A DNA stretch of 64,000 bases from contig NZ_JAFREM010000028.1 of assembly GCF_017377575.1 (NCBI RefSeq), positions 1-64,000 on the forward strand, given 5' to 3'. Shown one piece after another: positions 53,067 through 61,455 of the stretch. Positions within the stretch are counted from its first letter, which is position 1. Each line of letters opens with the position of its first letter. The notes under the pieces are model-generated. The model was not told the origin of the DNA, searched no databases, and was given only the letters and a program-made list of their open reading frames with translations. The position numbers and the translations under genes are program-made. This DNA is from Candidatus Enterococcus moelleringii (GTDB lineage Bacteria > Bacillota > Bacilli > Lactobacillales > Enterococcaceae).

Positions 53067-54122
53067 ATGACTAGTAAAAAACTATCGACAATCCTGTTAA
53101 TCAGCTGTCTTTTTATGTTGTGGCCTAGCAACAAAAGCTATGCTGCTGAAAGCAGTGGAGTGACCGAAACACAAAAACAAGCCAAATTTACGGTGCAGGC
53201 TGTTCTACCAGAGAATCAAATCAATGATCGAATCAGCTACTACCATCTGTTGGTTCAACCAAACGAAAGACAGACCCTAAAAGTCAAGATTTTCAATAAT
53301 GCGGCTGAAAAGCAAAGCTACAAGGTCGAAGTTATTCCTGCAGCGACTAATAAAAATGGCTTAATTACATACGATGAACGCGAAAAATGGCCGGATGTGA
53401 GTATGAAAGTAGCGATCACTGATATTGCCAAGCCGAAAGAGACCGAAGTGACAGTAGCAGCCAATTCAGAAGGGGTAGCGGAGATTGAACTAGCTGTGCC
53501 GCAAGAAACTTTTCCCGGGATTGTCTTAGGCGGAATTCGAATTGCTCAGAAAGCAGTGGAAGAAGGAAGCACGGAATCGGGTATGTCGTTGAATAATACA
53601 TATGGTTATGCAATTGGTTTGATGTTGACAGAAAAGGCCGACAATCCGGTTTATGGCGAAACTGAACTGGAATTGGTGAAGGTATCACCGGCAATCGATT
53701 ATGGCAGTAAAGTACTAGAGGCAGCCATTCGCAATCCTAACCCTGAAGCCATGCAGGAATTGACCGTTTACGGAGAGATTATCGCAAAAGGGAACGGAAA
53801 CACGGTTGCTGAAATGAATATGGAGAAGGTCAAAATTGCGCCTAACTCGATTTTCCCGCTGCAAGTTGATTGGGGAATGCAGGAAGTTGCCGCCGGCGAT
53901 TACACCTTTAAGGGGAAAATCGCTGGAAAAACCAATGAATGGAGCTTTGAGGAAGACTTTACGATTACTCAAGAAAAGGCCCAGGAAATGAATCAAGAAA
54001 CATCGTTTAAAGTCTTCGTTCCCGATTGGTGGATGTGGCTATTCTATCTAAGCGGGGCAGTATCTATTATGGTATTCGTGCTTTTAATTTCAAGATGTCT
54101 AAGGCGGAAAGAGGCGAAGTAA
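53067..54122 (+). CDS. DUF916/DUF3324 WxL-binding wall protein
   Basis: The protein has 351 residues. It has a signal peptide (residues 1-26), an N-terminal DUF916 region (ENQINDRISYYHLLVQPNER) and a DUF3324 region (GYAIGLMLTEKADNPVYGET, ILLAAIRNPNPEAMQE-like VLEAAIRNPNPEAMQELTVY). A C-terminal membrane helix and basic tail follow (SIMVFVLLISRCLRRKEAK). It is known as the partner of WxL proteins in Gram-positive WxL clusters and helps bind peptidoglycan. AAGGAGC precedes ATG. Confidence 0.93.
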   Translation: MTSKKLSTILLISCLFMLWPSNKSYAAESSGVTETQKQAKFTVQAVLPENQINDRISYYHLLVQPNERQTLKVKIFNNAAEKQSYKVEVIPAATNKNGLITYDEREKWPDVSMKVAITDIAKPKETEVTVAANSEGVAEIELAVPQETFPGIVLGGIRIAQKAVEEGSTESGMSLNNTYGYAIGLMLTEKADNPVYGETELELVKVSPAIDYGSKVLEAAIRNPNPEAMQELTVYGEIIAKGNGNTVAEMNMEKVKIAPNSIFPLQVDWGMQEVAAGDYTFKGKIAGKTNEWSFEEDFTITQEKAQEMNQETSFKVFVPDWWMWLFYLSGAVSIMVFVLLISRCLRRKEAK

Positions 54123-54125
54123 AAG

Positions 54126-54401
54126 ATGAAACAAGCGATCAGTCTAGCGATTTTTTTACTGTTTGTTTTTGGCAGCCAAGCGCGTGTCCTGGCAGCAGAT
54201 TCTCAAGGAAAATCTGGCGTGGGTGTAAGCTTTGTAGAAAAAGAAAGGGAGCATGCTCCACAAACGATAGATAAGAATTCTGCTGGAAGACTTCCTAAAA
54301 CTGGTGAAAGGACAAAAACAAACGTCGCGCTGATCGGGATCTTGCTAGTTGGTGCAGCTAGTTTCTTCTATTTAAGTAGAGATAGGCGGGAACGACCATG
54401 A
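54126..54401 (+). CDS. Small LPXTG protein of the WxL operon
   Basis: The protein has 91 residues with a signal peptide (residues 1-23, ending VLA-AD). A short spacer is followed by LPKTGERTK, a membrane helix (VALIGILLVGAASFFYL) and a RDRRERP tail. It is sortase-anchored. Almost no domain lies between signal and anchor, which is usual for the small LPXTG member of WxL clusters. It starts 3 bp after the DUF916 gene and overlaps the next start by four bases. Confidence 0.9.
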   Translation: MKQAISLAIFLLFVFGSQARVLAADSQGKSGVGVSFVEKEREHAPQTIDKNSAGRLPKTGERTKTNVALIGILLVGAASFFYLSRDRRERP

Positions 54402-56785
54402 AGAGAAGGTTGAAATTCTTATGTCTAAGCATATTGATGGTTACTCTGGTTTTTGGCAATAGCCTGCCAGCATTAGCAGTGGTGGACCTAAATACTCCGG
54501 CAAGAGAAATTACCGTGGCCTTTGAAAACCAAGATGGTTCTGAATTGCCAGAGCAGATAAATTTGACTGGAACCTATATTACAGAAAAGAATAACGGACA
54601 AGATTGGGGTGATCAGTTAAACATTATTAATTCGTATAACCAGTATTTACCCAGCGCTGCTATCTTAAAGGAACCTAACCATAATATATTCAAGATTAAA
54701 ATCCCTAAATTCGAACAAAGTGCTAAAAGGTGGGGGACCCAGTATCCGTATCAATCTATCACAGCCGGTTTTACCCAGTTGAAAATCAATACAAATCTAT
54801 CCCATATTAAAGAATTCACGCTGGCAACACCTAATACACATCCAGTAGAAAGTATCATGGATCAATCTGTACCTAGTGTTGAGGAACAAAAAGTAATTGC
54901 TGACAAGTTTATTAAAAGCAATCAATCCTTTATTTTGGATGGTTCAGTTTACCAATCTAAAAATAGTAATTATCTTGATCTTGGGTTTACTATTGTCTCA
55001 GACAGCTATCGGGGTCCTACAACCGGCTGGAGTATTTACGGCGCGGACGGACAAGTCTACACCTATGTCACCACGTATCATACGATCAAAGAAATCTTTG
55101 AAAATCCAGCAGGTCAGCGAATACCTGTACCTGAAAACTATACTCAAGACAAAGTGACTGAAGTGATAAGTACTCCTTTCACCTACACGATGGAAAAAGG
55201 CAGCGAATTACCCCGAACCTATGTTGCTGACAATCAATTGTATGTTTACAAAGGCTGGTACAAAGGCTCTGGCAACAAATCAAGAATAGATGCAGCTTAT
55301 CCGCCAACAATCAGCTTTTCACCTGAACTCAATGAGTCGAAGGATGAAGTACACATTGTTTACGAGGCAAATCCCTCAAAACTTGTAAAAGAGGAATACC
55401 TTGATCAAGAGTCGAATGTAATCGAACCTTCCTGGAATACGGAAACCCCCGTTCTTCAAGGCGAGCTGTACCAGAATACACCTGATGCAGAAAAGCTGGA
55501 CAGCTCAGATGCAGCGTGGGTTTATCAAGGCTGGAGGTTCCTCGGGGAAAGTATGCTAAGAACCACGGCAGTAGAAGCAAAAATCGATGATGATACAACG
55601 ATTCAATATATCTATCAGAAAAAACAGCATAAAATAGAAGAAAAATGGATAGACAGTAAGACAGGAAACTTACTAGAACTTCCATCAAACCCAGTTATAT
55701 CGCCAATTAAGGACAATGAGACCTTCACTAAAGAACCACCGGAAGTAGTAACTGATTTGTCAGGTGTGAAATGGGCGTATAGTGGTTGGGAAAATGTGAC
55801 CGTGGCTCCAGGTCAATTAACTAAAGAACCTGTGGCAATTGCTGGGGTAAAAAGCGATACGGAAATCAAGTACCATTACACGCGAGTGGATACGACAGCT
55901 GCATTGGATGTTCAACCAAAGAGTCAAATTGTCAAAAATGGTGAAACAGTGACTTGGACTGCACGAGTAACTAACACTGGAGCTGTCGATCTTCAACTGG
56001 GATCGTTGAAACTTGGCGAAGTGGCAGCTGGGATAACCTTGCCAAAGCAGCTGATCGTCACTTTAGCAGATAAAACTCAGCAAACCTTTTTAATCGAAGA
56101 TCAGACTTCTGAAGTCGATTTACAGCCGCTGACTATTCCAAGTGGTAATCAAAACTATGCAGATATCACCTTTGAGACTAAAGTAACGGGAACCATTAAC
56201 CAAGTATTGCCTTTGAGCTTGGCTATTTCAGGGAATCTGACAGCAGAAGTAACTGGGCAATCCTTCGTCCGAATCGATGATCCCGACGAACCGAATCTGC
56301 AACCGGCAAACGACATCGGTTTTGTTAATCTGCCTGATTTTACCTTTGAAGAAACCGAAGTATCGCCAGCTCCTCAGAGTAAAGGATTAGAGGCAAAAAA
56401 TTATCAGCCAGGCTATCAACCCTATATTCGTTTCGTAACACCGGCGGATAATGGGAACTGGTCACTGACGGCTAAGCTTAGCCAATTTGCCAATAAGAAG
56501 CGTGCTCTTCCGAGAAATACGGCTCTAACATTAACCGGGGGACAGCTGAAACAGGTCAATAACTATAATCAATCAGATGAAAGCCTTCAAGAAGTTACTT
56601 CGGGGATAAATCACAGCCTTAAAGCAGACGGATCAGCTATGCTTATTACCGAGACTAATGGAGCTGGAGCGCATCAACTAAATTACCAATTCGATCAAGT
56701 AAGGTTAGAAATTCCAGAATATGCTGGCATTGCCGGAGAAACATACTCTGCCAATCTAGATTGGACATTGGTGACTGGCCCATAA
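54398..56785 (+). CDS. Large WxL protein with MucBP-like repeats
   Basis: The protein has 795 residues with a signal peptide ending LPALA. Residues 30-250 are a region of unknown fold. Residues 265-500 hold repeated MucBP-like units of about 70 residues (VYQGWRFLGESM, KWAYSGWENVTVAPGQ, each ending IxYxYxxK/R). Residues 505-620 are a DUF11-like beta domain. The last ~165 residues are a WxL domain with NWSLTAKLSQF and SANLDWTLVTGP. It is probably an adhesin or mucus/wall binding protein held by the WxL domain. Confidence 0.9.
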   Translation: MKRRLKFLCLSILMVTLVFGNSLPALAVVDLNTPAREITVAFENQDGSELPEQINLTGTYITEKNNGQDWGDQLNIINSYNQYLPSAAILKEPNHNIFKIKIPKFEQSAKRWGTQYPYQSITAGFTQLKINTNLSHIKEFTLATPNTHPVESIMDQSVPSVEEQKVIADKFIKSNQSFILDGSVYQSKNSNYLDLGFTIVSDSYRGPTTGWSIYGADGQVYTYVTTYHTIKEIFENPAGQRIPVPENYTQDKVTEVISTPFTYTMEKGSELPRTYVADNQLYVYKGWYKGSGNKSRIDAAYPPTISFSPELNESKDEVHIVYEANPSKLVKEEYLDQESNVIEPSWNTETPVLQGELYQNTPDAEKLDSSDAAWVYQGWRFLGESMLRTTAVEAKIDDDTTIQYIYQKKQHKIEEKWIDSKTGNLLELPSNPVISPIKDNETFTKEPPEVVTDLSGVKWAYSGWENVTVAPGQLTKEPVAIAGVKSDTEIKYHYTRVDTTAALDVQPKSQIVKNGETVTWTARVTNTGAVDLQLGSLKLGEVAAGITLPKQLIVTLADKTQQTFLIEDQTSEVDLQPLTIPSGNQNYADITFETKVTGTINQVLPLSLAISGNLTAEVTGQSFVRIDDPDEPNLQPANDIGFVNLPDFTFEETEVSPAPQSKGLEAKNYQPGYQPYIRFVTPADNGNWSLTAKLSQFANKKRALPRNTALTLTGGQLKQVNNYNQSDESLQEVTSGINHSLKADGSAMLITETNGAGAHQLNYQFDQVRLEIPEYAGIAGETYSANLDWTLVTGP

Positions 56786-56797
56786 GGAGGAGAAACG

Positions 56798-57013
56798 ATG
56801 AAACATTATATTTGGCTTGCGGCAATTTTTGCCTTCATCACATTAATCGCCAATCTTTTTTTCTTAATCAAAGATGTCGGTTATTGTGAACGTGAGCAAT
56901 TAATGAAAAAGAATTATCTGCTATGGAATGGACTAGCGTTCATCACCACTTTAGGATGGGGAGCGTTAGCGATCAGCTTATACGTCATCATTCAACAGCA
57001 GCTGCATGGATAA
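56798..57013 (+). CDS. Small membrane protein at the end of the WxL operon
   Basis: The protein has 71 residues with two helices (IWLAAIFAFITLIANLFFLI and LLWNGLAFITTLGWGALAIS) joined by a charged loop (KDVGYCEREQLMKK). AAGGAGGAG precedes ATG, 12 bp after the WxL gene. Function unknown. A terminator follows. Confidence 0.75.
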   Translation: MKHYIWLAAIFAFITLIANLFFLIKDVGYCEREQLMKKNYLLWNGLAFITTLGWGALAISLYVIIQQQLHG

Positions 57014-57019
57014 CATACG

Positions 57020-57064
57020 AAAAGATCTTCAGTAGCATAAAAGCTGCGGAAGATCTTTTTTATT
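57020..57064 (+). terminator. Terminator of the WxL operon
   Basis: AAAGATCTTC and GAAGATCTTT form a 10-bp stem around an inner AGTAGC/GCTGC hairpin, followed by TTTTATT. Confidence 0.88.
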
Positions 57065-57187
57065 ACCGCTAACTTATCCAAATATTAATCCGCTTAACCT
57101 TTTGTTTATCAATATTCTAGGTTTCTCCTTATATTCTTAGGGTTTGTGTAATTTCTTTCAACTATAGTTAGTACATAGATAACTTGT

Positions 57188-57279
57188 GGATGGACTTGGT
57201 GTTTAACTCTCAATGAGACTTAAAACGACGGTTTGTTTCATATCTTCAGAGCTGCAGGTTCGATTCCTGCCGTCCACAT
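57188..57279 (+). ncRNA. tRNA-like 92-nt RNA element without CCA
   Basis: GTGGATG and CGTCCAC pair as a 7-bp acceptor-like stem. The 3' part, GCAGG-TTCGATT-CCTGC, is a perfect tRNA T-arm directly before it. The middle does not form standard D and anticodon arms. Instead ATGAGAC/GTTTCAT with AAAC/GTTT inside makes a long hairpin. Position 8 is G and no CCA is encoded. It may be a decayed tRNA-Leu-like gene, a regulatory tRNA mimic, or the leader of the small gene 29 bp downstream. Confidence 0.5.
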
Positions 57280-57307
57280 ATTTCAAAAATAAAAGGGGGA
57301 CTTTCTC

Positions 57308-57442
57308 ATGAAACATCTTATTCTAAACTCAAGTCTGCTGGCCGCAATGTTTTTCTTTTGGATGGTCCGCAAGGAAATTCATCGCGACTTGGACATTCGA
57401 GCGATCGACAAAAGCAAAAAGAACAGCTATTATCCAGATTGA
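57308..57442 (+). CDS. Small membrane peptide, 44 residues
   Basis: The gene has a strong site, AAGGGGGA, 8 nt before ATG. The peptide begins MKHLILNSSLLAAMFFFWMV, a single hydrophobic helix, and ends in a charged tail (RKEIHRDLDIRAIDKSKKNS plus YYPD). A terminator follows at 57487. Family not recognised. The complete expression signals make it likely to be real despite its size. Confidence 0.6.
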   Translation: MKHLILNSSLLAAMFFFWMVRKEIHRDLDIRAIDKSKKNSYYPD

Positions 57443-57486
57443 TCGCGCGATGCAGTTAATGAAATAATTCTATCCACATTGTGAAG

Positions 57487-57525
57487 ATCCGGCGAAGGCA
57501 AAAGCCTTTACCGGATTATTTTTTT
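57487..57525 (+). terminator. Terminator after the 44-residue peptide gene
   Basis: ATCCGG...AAGGC and GCCTT...CCGGAT pair over an AAAA loop and are followed by TATTTTTTT. Confidence 0.85.
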
Positions 57526-57532
57526 GAAGACA

Positions 57533-57583
57533 GAAAAAAGCCCCTTACAAAGGACCGGAATTGCTGGTCTTTGTAAGGGGCTG
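57533..57583 (-). terminator. Terminator of alsS
   Basis: CCCCTTACAAAGGACC and GGTCTTTGTAAGGGG form a stem of 15 bp. The minus strand continues into TTTTTTCTG. Confidence 0.9.
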
Positions 57584-57603
57584 AATCGCTTCAGCTGCAA
57601 GTA

Positions 57604-59283
57604 TTAGTATTTCTTCAATTCAGCTTTATCACGCAAGTGAATGTTTTGTTCGTTGTCTTCGATCATTTCGATGACCATTGGTTCGGTTGTTGCATAAGCT
57701 TCAGCCAAGGCTGCATCCAATGCTTCTTTTGAACGAACGCGCGTTGCTTTGATACCGTAGCTTTCGGCCATTTCTTTGTAGCCGATATAGTCGATATCAA
57801 CACCTTCTTCTTGTCCTTGGTAATCTAGTTCTTGTTGGAATTCAACCATGTTGTATTCCTTATCAACCCAGATTACTTGAACAATGTTTAAGTTGTAGTG
57901 AGCAACTGTTGCCAATTCTTGTGATGAGAACATGAAGCTTCCGTCACCGCCAGAAGACAAAATCTTTTCGTCTGGACGAAGGAACGCAGCAGAGATTGCC
58001 CATGGAAGACCAACACCTAATGTTTGTTCACCATCAGACATCAAGAAATGTTTTGGTTGGTAAACATTTAGGTAAGAGCCCATCCAAACTTCGTGACTAC
58101 CACCATCCATTACGACAGTTGTATCAGGATGTTTGTCGATGACCTTTTGCAATGAATCAACAATTTCTAATGGGTGCAATGCATCATCAGAAGTTGTTTC
58201 TGGAACTTGTTTCTTCGCCATCAATTTTTCTTGCAATGTGCGAATAACAGCTTTCCATTCATCGGTAATGTCTTGTTCAGAAATTGTTTTGGTAATGTTC
58301 TTCAGGTTTTTGGCAATGTTACCAAGTACTAGTGTGTCAGGGATATACGTTTCATCCAAGTGATCCACTACAGTATCAATGTCAACCACGGTTTTCTTAT
58401 CAGCATTCCATACAGATGCCCAATATTCAACCAAGTTCAAACCTAAAGTAATAACCAAGTCACTGTTGTAAACTAGTTCATCACCAGGCAAGTTGTTAAA
58501 CAAACCAACACGACCAACATAGTTTTCGTTAAATTCGCGAGTCAACAAACCAGTTGCTTCAAAGGTTTCAACCACTGGAATACCGGTTTTTCTTACGAAG
58601 GCTTGGATTGCTTCCGCAGCCAATTCATCCATCGCACGAGCACCAATAATAATTACAGGACGTTTTGCTTGTTTGATTTTATCTACTGCAACGGAAATGG
58701 TTTCTTCATCACTGATTGTGTTGGTCAATTGATCTGCAATAGTCGTAAATTCAAGACCTTCTTTTTCAGTTTCAGCAAGCAACACATTGCCAGGTACGTC
58801 CATAAATACTGCACCAGGGTTGCCGTTGATACTTGCGATGTAGGCATTCGCTACTTCATCAGCAAGAGCATTTGTATCTTCAATTTCTTTTGCATATTTT
58901 GTTACGGTTGAATCATTCATCACGCCGGCGATGTTAGGGTTTTGTGGATAAGGTGTTAACAATTTTGCTTGTGGCACTTGTCCAGAAATCGCTAAAACAG
59001 GGTCACCGTCAGAAGTTGCTGTGGCTAATGAAGTTACAAGATTCAAAGCTCCTGGACCAGAAGTTGTCATCACAACACCAGGTTTGCCAGTGATGCGGCC
59101 AATTCCTTGTGCCATAAAGCCCGCGTTTTGTTCGTGTCTTACAGTCACAACTTCAATTTCTTTTTCACGTTTCTTTAAAGCCATCAATAAAGGACCAAGC
59201 TTACCACCAGGTAATTGGAAAACATATTTGACGCCGTTCTTTATCAACGTGTCTACAATTAAATCTGCACCATTCATACTCAT
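57604..59283 (-). CDS. alsS: Catabolic acetolactate synthase
   Basis: The protein has 559 residues, the length of AlsS. It condenses two pyruvates to acetolactate with thiamine diphosphate, on the way to acetoin. Visible parts are VFQLPGGKLGPLLMALKKRE, TVRHEQNAGFMAQGIGRITG with the catalytic Glu, and the ThDP motif SSGGDGSFMFSSQELATVAH. No regulatory subunit is adjacent, which fits the catabolic type. The usual partner acetolactate decarboxylase (alsD) is not next to it. Confidence 0.95.
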   Translation of the reverse strand: MSMNGADLIVDTLIKNGVKYVFQLPGGKLGPLLMALKKREKEIEVVTVRHEQNAGFMAQGIGRITGKPGVVMTTSGPGALNLVTSLATATSDGDPVLAISGQVPQAKLLTPYPQNPNIAGVMNDSTVTKYAKEIEDTNALADEVANAYIASINGNPGAVFMDVPGNVLLAETEKEGLEFTTIADQLTNTISDEETISVAVDKIKQAKRPVIIIGARAMDELAAEAIQAFVRKTGIPVVETFEATGLLTREFNENYVGRVGLFNNLPGDELVYNSDLVITLGLNLVEYWASVWNADKKTVVDIDTVVDHLDETYIPDTLVLGNIAKNLKNITKTISEQDITDEWKAVIRTLQEKLMAKKQVPETTSDDALHPLEIVDSLQKVIDKHPDTTVVMDGGSHEVWMGSYLNVYQPKHFLMSDGEQTLGVGLPWAISAAFLRPDEKILSSGGDGSFMFSSQELATVAHYNLNIVQVIWVDKEYNMVEFQQELDYQGQEEGVDIDYIGYKEMAESYGIKATRVRSKEALDAALAEAYATTEPMVIEMIEDNEQNIHLRDKAELKKY

Positions 59284-59370
59284 AATAAATCTCTCCTAAA
59301 AATTTTTTAGCAAGTTTTATTTATTGGAATCACAGATAAGCAAAAGAAATAAATTTGACTTACGAGAAGA

Positions 59371-59399
59371 AATATAATCTCATTTTGCGAATTTGTAAA
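59371..59399 (-). promoter_or_regulatory. Promoter of alsS
   Basis: On the minus strand TTTACA and TATATT are spaced by 17 bp, about 90 bp before the alsS start. Direct repeats of GCGAATTT lie at and upstream of the -35 box and may be a regulator site. Confidence 0.65.
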
Positions 59400-59702
59400 A
59401 TAATAACTCTCGCGAATTTTTTCTAGTGATATTTCAGTAAAGAAAACTTAAACTTCTCGCAGCGTGAAAGTCAGTCAAATTAATCGTATCAATGCGAGCT
59501 TTCCTAACGAGCTTTGCTGCTATTTTTAGCTATTAGATGAAAGCATTAGTAAAACAGGTGGCGTATCTTGTCCAAATTCTAATCGCAACGTTTCACAGGA
59601 AAAGGAGTTCGCACCGTCTTTTTTTGAGACGGGAGTAAATATTTTACTTTTTGTAAGTAACGTACTAACATAGCTCCATACCTATCAGGGAGGCGAAATT
59701 CT

Positions 59703-60071
59703 TTGGTAAGAAAAATATACAACTGTAAAGAAGGCTGTTCGGTGGAATCCACCTTACAAATCATCTCGGGCCGTTGGAAAAGTGTGCTATTGTACCATTT
59801 AATTTTTGATGGTGAATTGCGCTACAGTGAACTGCAACGAATGATTCCGGGAATTACCCGTCGGATGCTTTCCTTACAATTAAAAGATTTAGAAGCAGAT
59901 GAACTAGTTGAACGAGAAGTTGTTCAGGAAAAACCGTTAATGGTGGTTTATCGAGTGACTGACTATGGTTACTCGTTGAAGCCAGTCATTGAAATGCTGA
60001 ATAACTGGGGAGAAGCCTACAATCAACGTTACGCCGGACAATTAGAAGAGGAATGCTTAAGCTGCTATTAA
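59703..60071 (+). CDS. HxlR-family transcriptional regulator
   Basis: The protein has 122 residues, starting at TTG 59703 after AGGGAGGCG. It has the HxlR winged helix: CSVESTLQIISGRWKSVLLY, ELRYSELQRMIPGITRRMLS and VYRVTDYGYSLKPVIEML. Cysteines at the N-terminus (NCKEGC) and C-terminus (EECLSCY) could sense oxidants or electrophiles, as in other HxlR proteins. It is divergent from alsS. Downstream oxidoreductase genes could be its targets; this is inference. Confidence 0.9.
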   Translation: MVRKIYNCKEGCSVESTLQIISGRWKSVLLYHLIFDGELRYSELQRMIPGITRRMLSLQLKDLEADELVEREVVQEKPLMVVYRVTDYGYSLKPVIEMLNNWGEAYNQRYAGQLEEECLSCY

Positions 60072-60146
60072 GAATTCCACAGGTGAGCGTTCTGATGTAT
60101 GGAACTGACTATTTTTGTTAAGCTTGTCTGTGAGGAGTGGGTAGCG

Positions 60147-60791
60147 ATGATTGGCAATATCGATAAATTGTATGAACGGTTAGAAGCGAATATGGACAAT
60201 CGTGTCTGGTGGGATACTGAGAATCTTTGGGAAATTGTCGTAGGGGCGATCTTAGTTCAAAATACCAACTGGAAAAACGTGGATTATTCTTTAGATAATA
60301 TAAGAGAAGCTATCGGCTTTATTCCAGAGAAGCTTGCAGCTATCGACATACTGGAGCTGCAGGAATTGATTCGTCCCAGCGGTTTTTATAAAAATAAATC
60401 GCGAGCGTTAAAGGAAATATTCGCTTGGTTTGAAACCTACAATTTTGACATCGCTGCTATCCAACAAAAAGATTTACCTTCTCTTCGGGAAGAACTGTTA
60501 AGCATTCGCGGGATCGGTCAAGAAACGGCGGATGTGCTGCTGATATTTGTCTTCAATAAAGTTTCTTTTATTGCGGATCGTTATGCGCAGCGAATTTTTA
60601 ATCAGTTAGGTTTAGAGGAAATGCTCAATTATTCAAAGCTGCAGGCCATGATTAAGCTGCCGACTGATTTCACCAATCAACAAGCCCAGAACTTTCACGG
60701 GTGGCTGGTTGATTACGGTCAAATCCATTTGAAATCAGAGGAAGCATGGGAAGCTGGTTTTTTAAGTGACTTTGAGTTAGAGCTGGTGTAG
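60147..60791 (+). CDS. HhH-GPD base-excision DNA glycosylase, EndoIII-related
   Basis: The protein has 214 residues. ATG 60147 follows GTGAGGAGTGG. The helix-hairpin-helix SIRGIGQETADVLLIFVFNK and the catalytic Asp in FIADRYAQRIF are present. The lysine that gives EndoIII lyase activity is Glu here (GIGQE), and the C-terminal iron-sulfur cysteines are missing. These features fit a monofunctional glycosylase, perhaps for alkylated purines as in MagIII. Substrate not proven. Confidence 0.85.
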   Translation: MIGNIDKLYERLEANMDNRVWWDTENLWEIVVGAILVQNTNWKNVDYSLDNIREAIGFIPEKLAAIDILELQELIRPSGFYKNKSRALKEIFAWFETYNFDIAAIQQKDLPSLREELLSIRGIGQETADVLLIFVFNKVSFIADRYAQRIFNQLGLEEMLNYSKLQAMIKLPTDFTNQQAQNFHGWLVDYGQIHLKSEEAWEAGFLSDFELELV

Positions 60792-60896
60792 GCAAGGACG
60801 TATAAATAATTTCCCTAATTTACATTTTTGCCAGGAAGGTTTAGTCTATTGTCGTTGATGAAACATAACATTAGTTTTTTTATAGGAGGATGTACA

Positions 60897-61427
60897 ATGA
60901 ATAACCCATTTTTAGGTTTACAAGATGTGCCGTCTTTTGATGTCGCAAGTAAAGATATTGTTGATGGTGGACTTTCAGATGTAAAATTTATGTCTGGTGA
61001 TTTCGGTATCGAAGGTGGACAAGACATTTCACCAGAAGTTAGCTGGTCAGGCGCACCAAGTGATACAAAGAGCTTTGTTGTTACTTTGTATGATCCAGAT
61101 GCTCCAACTGGTTCAGGTTTCTGGCACTGGGCTGTTTCTAACATCCCTGCTTCAGTAAACGAATTACCACAAGATGCTGGTAACAAAGACAATTCAAAAT
61201 TGCCTTCAGGTGCGATCCAATTACCAAATGACGCACGTGCGAAAAAATATATCGGTGCTGCTCCTCCCAAAGGACATGGCGTACACCACTACTTCTTAAC
61301 TGTTTGGGCATTAGATGTAGAAACAGTTGATATTCCAGAAGATTCTACTCCAGCTTTCTTAGGCTTTAACATGTTTGGTCATGTATTAGCTCGCGGAGTA
61401 TTGAACTTCGAAGTAGAAGTAAAATAA
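60897..61427 (+). CDS. PEBP-family (YbhB/YbcL-type) protein
   Basis: The protein has 176 residues. ATG 60897 follows TAGGAGGATG. Family motifs are SFVVTLYDPDAPTGSGFWHW and GHGVHHYFLTVWALD, which form the anion-binding pocket. No signal peptide is seen. The biochemical role of bacterial members is largely unknown. It is followed at 28 bp by the royal-jelly-family gene and probably shares its transcript. Confidence 0.92.
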   Translation: MNNPFLGLQDVPSFDVASKDIVDGGLSDVKFMSGDFGIEGGQDISPEVSWSGAPSDTKSFVVTLYDPDAPTGSGFWHWAVSNIPASVNELPQDAGNKDNSKLPSGAIQLPNDARAKKYIGAAPPKGHGVHHYFLTVWALDVETVDIPEDSTPAFLGFNMFGHVLARGVLNFEVEVK

Positions 61428-61455
61428 GCTTTATCTCAATCAGAAAGGAAGATGT

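Noticed and set aside
57188-57279. Functional tRNA gene
   Set aside because: D and anticodon arms do not fold in the standard way, position 8 is not T and no CCA is encoded, so I list it only as tRNA-like.
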